Positions 62,063 through 64,000 of a stretch of DNA of 64,000 nt are shown piece by piece. The notes below the pieces were generated by a model that worked only from the letters and a program-made list of their open reading frames with translations, was not told where the DNA came from and did not search any database. Source of the DNA: RGIG4079 sp045576735 (GTDB taxonomy: Bacteria; Bacteroidota; Bacteroidia; Bacteroidales; Muribaculaceae); assembly GCA_045576735.1 (NCBI GenBank), contig JAZNGZ010000001.1, positions 1 through 64,000 on the forward strand. Direction: 5' to 3'. The position numbers and the translations under genes are program-made. How positions within the stretch are numbered: position 1 is the first letter of the stretch; the number at the start of each line of letters is the position of its first letter.

Positions 62063-64000
62063 ATGCTGAAAAATCTTGTAATAGTCGAATCACCTGCCAA
62101 GGCTAAAACTATAGAAAAGTTCCTTGGAAAAGAATATAAAGTAATGTCGAGTTACGGACATATCCGTGATTTGCGTAAAAAGAATTTCAGTATTGATGTC
62201 GAAAATAATTTCGAACCTATTTATGAAATTCCTGCCGACAAAAAAGAATTAGTAACATCGTTGAAAAAAATGGCAAGTGAGGCACAAATGGTGTGGCTTG
62301 CTTCCGATGAGGACCGCGAAGGAGAGGCTATTTCGTGGCATCTTTATGAAGTGCTTGGACTCAAACCCGAGAACACTCGTCGCATCGTGTTCCACGAAAT
62401 CACTAAGAATGCTATTCTCAAGGCTATCGAAACACCACGTTCGATTGATATGAACCTTGTCGATGCGCAACAAGCACGTCGTGTGCTCGACCGCATTGTG
62501 GGTTTTGAACTTTCTCCAGTGTTGTGGAAGAAAATCAAACCAGCTCTCTCGGCTGGCCGAGTGCAATCGGTGGCAGTGCGTCTTATCGTTGAACGTGAAG
62601 AAGAAATCAAGGCATTTAAATCAGAGCCATATTTCAGAGTGAGCGCAGTGTTCTCTACTGCCGACGGTGCTGAAGTGAAAGCTGAGTTGTCGAAAAGGTT
62701 GCAAAGTGAGCAAGAAGCGCGTGAATTCCTTAGCGATTGCATCAATGCGACATATAAAGTGGGTGACGTAACCGTTAAACCGGTTAAGAAATCTCCCGCG
62801 CCACCTTTTACAACATCAACATTGCAACAAGAGGCATCGCGTAAACTTGGTTTTACTGTGTCGCAAACAATGATGGTGGCTCAACGACTTTATGAAGCCG
62901 GACATATTACTTATATGCGTACCGACTCGGTTAACCTATCATCGCTCGCTATTTCCACCATATCGGCCGAGATAAAAGATAAACTTGGAGAGCAATATCT
63001 CAAAGTGCGCCATTATCACACCAAATCTAAAGGCGCTCAAGAGGCTCACGAAGCTATTCGACCCACTTATATCGACAAGCACACAATCGATGGCACGTCG
63101 CAAGAAAAACGCCTTTATGCGCTTATCTGGAAACGTACCATTGCATCGCAAATGGCCGATGCCGAACTCGAAAAGACTACTATCGACATTTTGCCATCAA
63201 CTCGTAGCGAACATTTCACTGCAACCGGTGAGGTTATTAAGTTTGACGGATTCTTAAATGTATATATCGAAGGCCACGATGATGATAATGTGGATGGCGA
63301 TGCTGATGGAATATTGCCCAAGATGATGGTGGGTGACAGCCTTCAGAATAATTCAATGGTGGCGACACAACGTTTTACTCAGCAACCAATTCGCTATACT
63401 GAAGCTTCGCTTGTGAAGAAAATGGAAGAATTGGGGATTGGTCGTCCGTCAACATATGCACCTACAATTTCTACTATTCAACAACGCGAGTATGTGGAAA
63501 AAGGTGACAAACAAGGAGAAAAACGTGATTTCATTACTCTAACACTCAAAGCAGGAAAAATATCAGCCCGTACTAAATGTGAGACTGTGGGAGCTGACAA
63601 AGGCAAGCTTATACCAACCGACATAGGTATGGTTGTGAATGAATTTTTAACCAAGTATTTCCCCAATATTCTCGATTATAACTTTACTGCCAAGGTTGAG
63701 GAGAAATTCGATGACGTGGCCGAGGGTAAATTGCAGTGGAATGAGGAAATAAGTTCATTCTATGAAATGTTTCATCCGGGAGTGGAAGAGGCAATGAATA
63801 TGCGACTCGAGCACAAAGTGGGCGAACGCCAATTGGGTGTTGACCCTAAAACAGGCAAACCTGTATCGGTGAAAATCGGTCGATTTGGTCCGCTTGTGCA
63901 ACTCGGAGAAGGTGATACCGAAGAAAAACCTCAATTTGCATCGCTTTTGAAGGGTCAATCGGTTTCTACCATTACTCTCGAAGAGGCATTGAAATTGTTT
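62063..64000 (+). CDS. topA: DNA topoisomerase I, 3' end outside the window
   Basis: The first 646 codons of a type IA topoisomerase that relaxes negative supercoils. The TOPRIM domain begins NLVIVESPAKAKTIEKFLG, with the acidic SDEDREGEAISWHL near residue 80. LSAGRVQSVAVRLIVERE follows. The active-site Tyr is in GHITYMRTDSVN. MEELGIGRPSTYAPTIS and an acidic insert (EGHDDDNVDGDADG) come later. The frame is open to the last base. The C-terminal Topo_C repeats that usually follow would lie beyond the edge; KPVSVKIGRFGPLVQLGEG at the end is the first of them. Confidence 0.96.
   Translation, partial: MLKNLVIVESPAKAKTIEKFLGKEYKVMSSYGHIRDLRKKNFSIDVENNFEPIYEIPADKKELVTSLKKMASEAQMVWLASDEDREGEAISWHLYEVLGLKPENTRRIVFHEITKNAILKAIETPRSIDMNLVDAQQARRVLDRIVGFELSPVLWKKIKPALSAGRVQSVAVRLIVEREEEIKAFKSEPYFRVSAVFSTADGAEVKAELSKRLQSEQEAREFLSDCINATYKVGDVTVKPVKKSPAPPFTTSTLQQEASRKLGFTVSQTMMVAQRLYEAGHITYMRTDSVNLSSLAISTISAEIKDKLGEQYLKVRHYHTKSKGAQEAHEAIRPTYIDKHTIDGTSQEKRLYALIWKRTIASQMADAELEKTTIDILPSTRSEHFTATGEVIKFDGFLNVYIEGHDDDNVDGDADGILPKMMVGDSLQNNSMVATQRFTQQPIRYTEASLVKKMEELGIGRPSTYAPTISTIQQREYVEKGDKQGEKRDFITLTLKAGKISARTKCETVGADKGKLIPTDIGMVVNEFLTKYFPNILDYNFTAKVEEKFDDVAEGKLQWNEEISSFYEMFHPGVEEAMNMRLEHKVGERQLGVDPKTGKPVSVKIGRFGPLVQLGEGDTEEKPQFASLLKGQSVSTITLEEALKLF

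Overview
The window looks like a chromosomal segment from a gut-type Bacteroidales bacterium, most like Muribaculaceae or Bacteroidaceae by gene content. The evidence is a SusC/SusD pair, many SPII lipoproteins, T9SS-like C-terminal tails, DUF4834, a BspA-like leucine-rich repeat protein, a SecDF fusion, and Bacteroidota promoters (TTTG, about 20 bp, TAnnTTTG) ahead of many genes and all three tRNAs. No rRNA, CRISPR array, intact insertion sequence or prophage was seen.

Layout. 1-5.7 kb (minus strand): the 5' end of a TPR-type lipoprotein gene, two small conserved proteins, the phosphatidylethanolamine genes psd-pssA with DUF4834, tRNA-Asp, and an AAA+ ATPase with an unrecognised N-terminal half. 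5.7-10.4 kb: asnA, a BspA-like surface protein with near-identical tandem repeats, a decayed RHS fragment, and several families of intergenic repeats. 10.4-20.4 kb (minus strand): a secreted protein, a very large N-acetylmuramoyl-L-alanine amidase with a duplicated C-terminal module, a beta-propeller-like protein, a serpin lipoprotein, an ECF sigma factor fused to an inner-membrane helix and an outer-membrane beta-barrel, and a polyprenyl diphosphate synthase. 20.5-34 kb: polA, a Lys/Glu-repeat lipoprotein, tRNA-Ala, a NamZ-like muramidase with a sodium symporter and a WYL regulator, rubredoxin, an acyl-CoA ligase, three small lipoproteins, an AAA/DUF4143 gene between two copies of a 65-bp palindromic element, and tRNA-Leu. 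34-48 kb: a glycogen branching enzyme, trmD, and a SusC/SusD locus with two extra lipoproteins and a GHL10-family glycoside hydrolase. 48-64 kb: a cupin regulator with an acyl-CoA ligase, proB-proA, a small lipoprotein with a decayed relative behind it, a TPR protein with an outer-membrane barrel partner, secDF, and topA, which is cut by the window end.

The best candidate for an undescribed system is the protein at 17529-19244. One continuous 571-residue frame carries sigma-2 and sigma-4 regions, then a single transmembrane helix, a long periplasmic linker, and a C-terminal outer-membrane barrel. It resembles the dual-membrane-spanning anti-sigma factors reported in Bacteroides, but here the sigma factor itself occupies the cytoplasmic end. 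A transcription factor would thus be tethered through both membranes in one chain and would presumably need proteolysis to reach DNA. A serpin gene lies directly downstream. The second candidate is the AAA/DUF4143 gene, which is bracketed by two 65-bp repeats carrying four 15-bp dyads that overlap its predicted promoter.

Several genes point to cell-wall sugar metabolism: the amidase, the NamZ-like enzyme with a symporter, and the GHL10 enzyme beside SusC/SusD. Function calls rest on motif recognition by eye; no database search was run.
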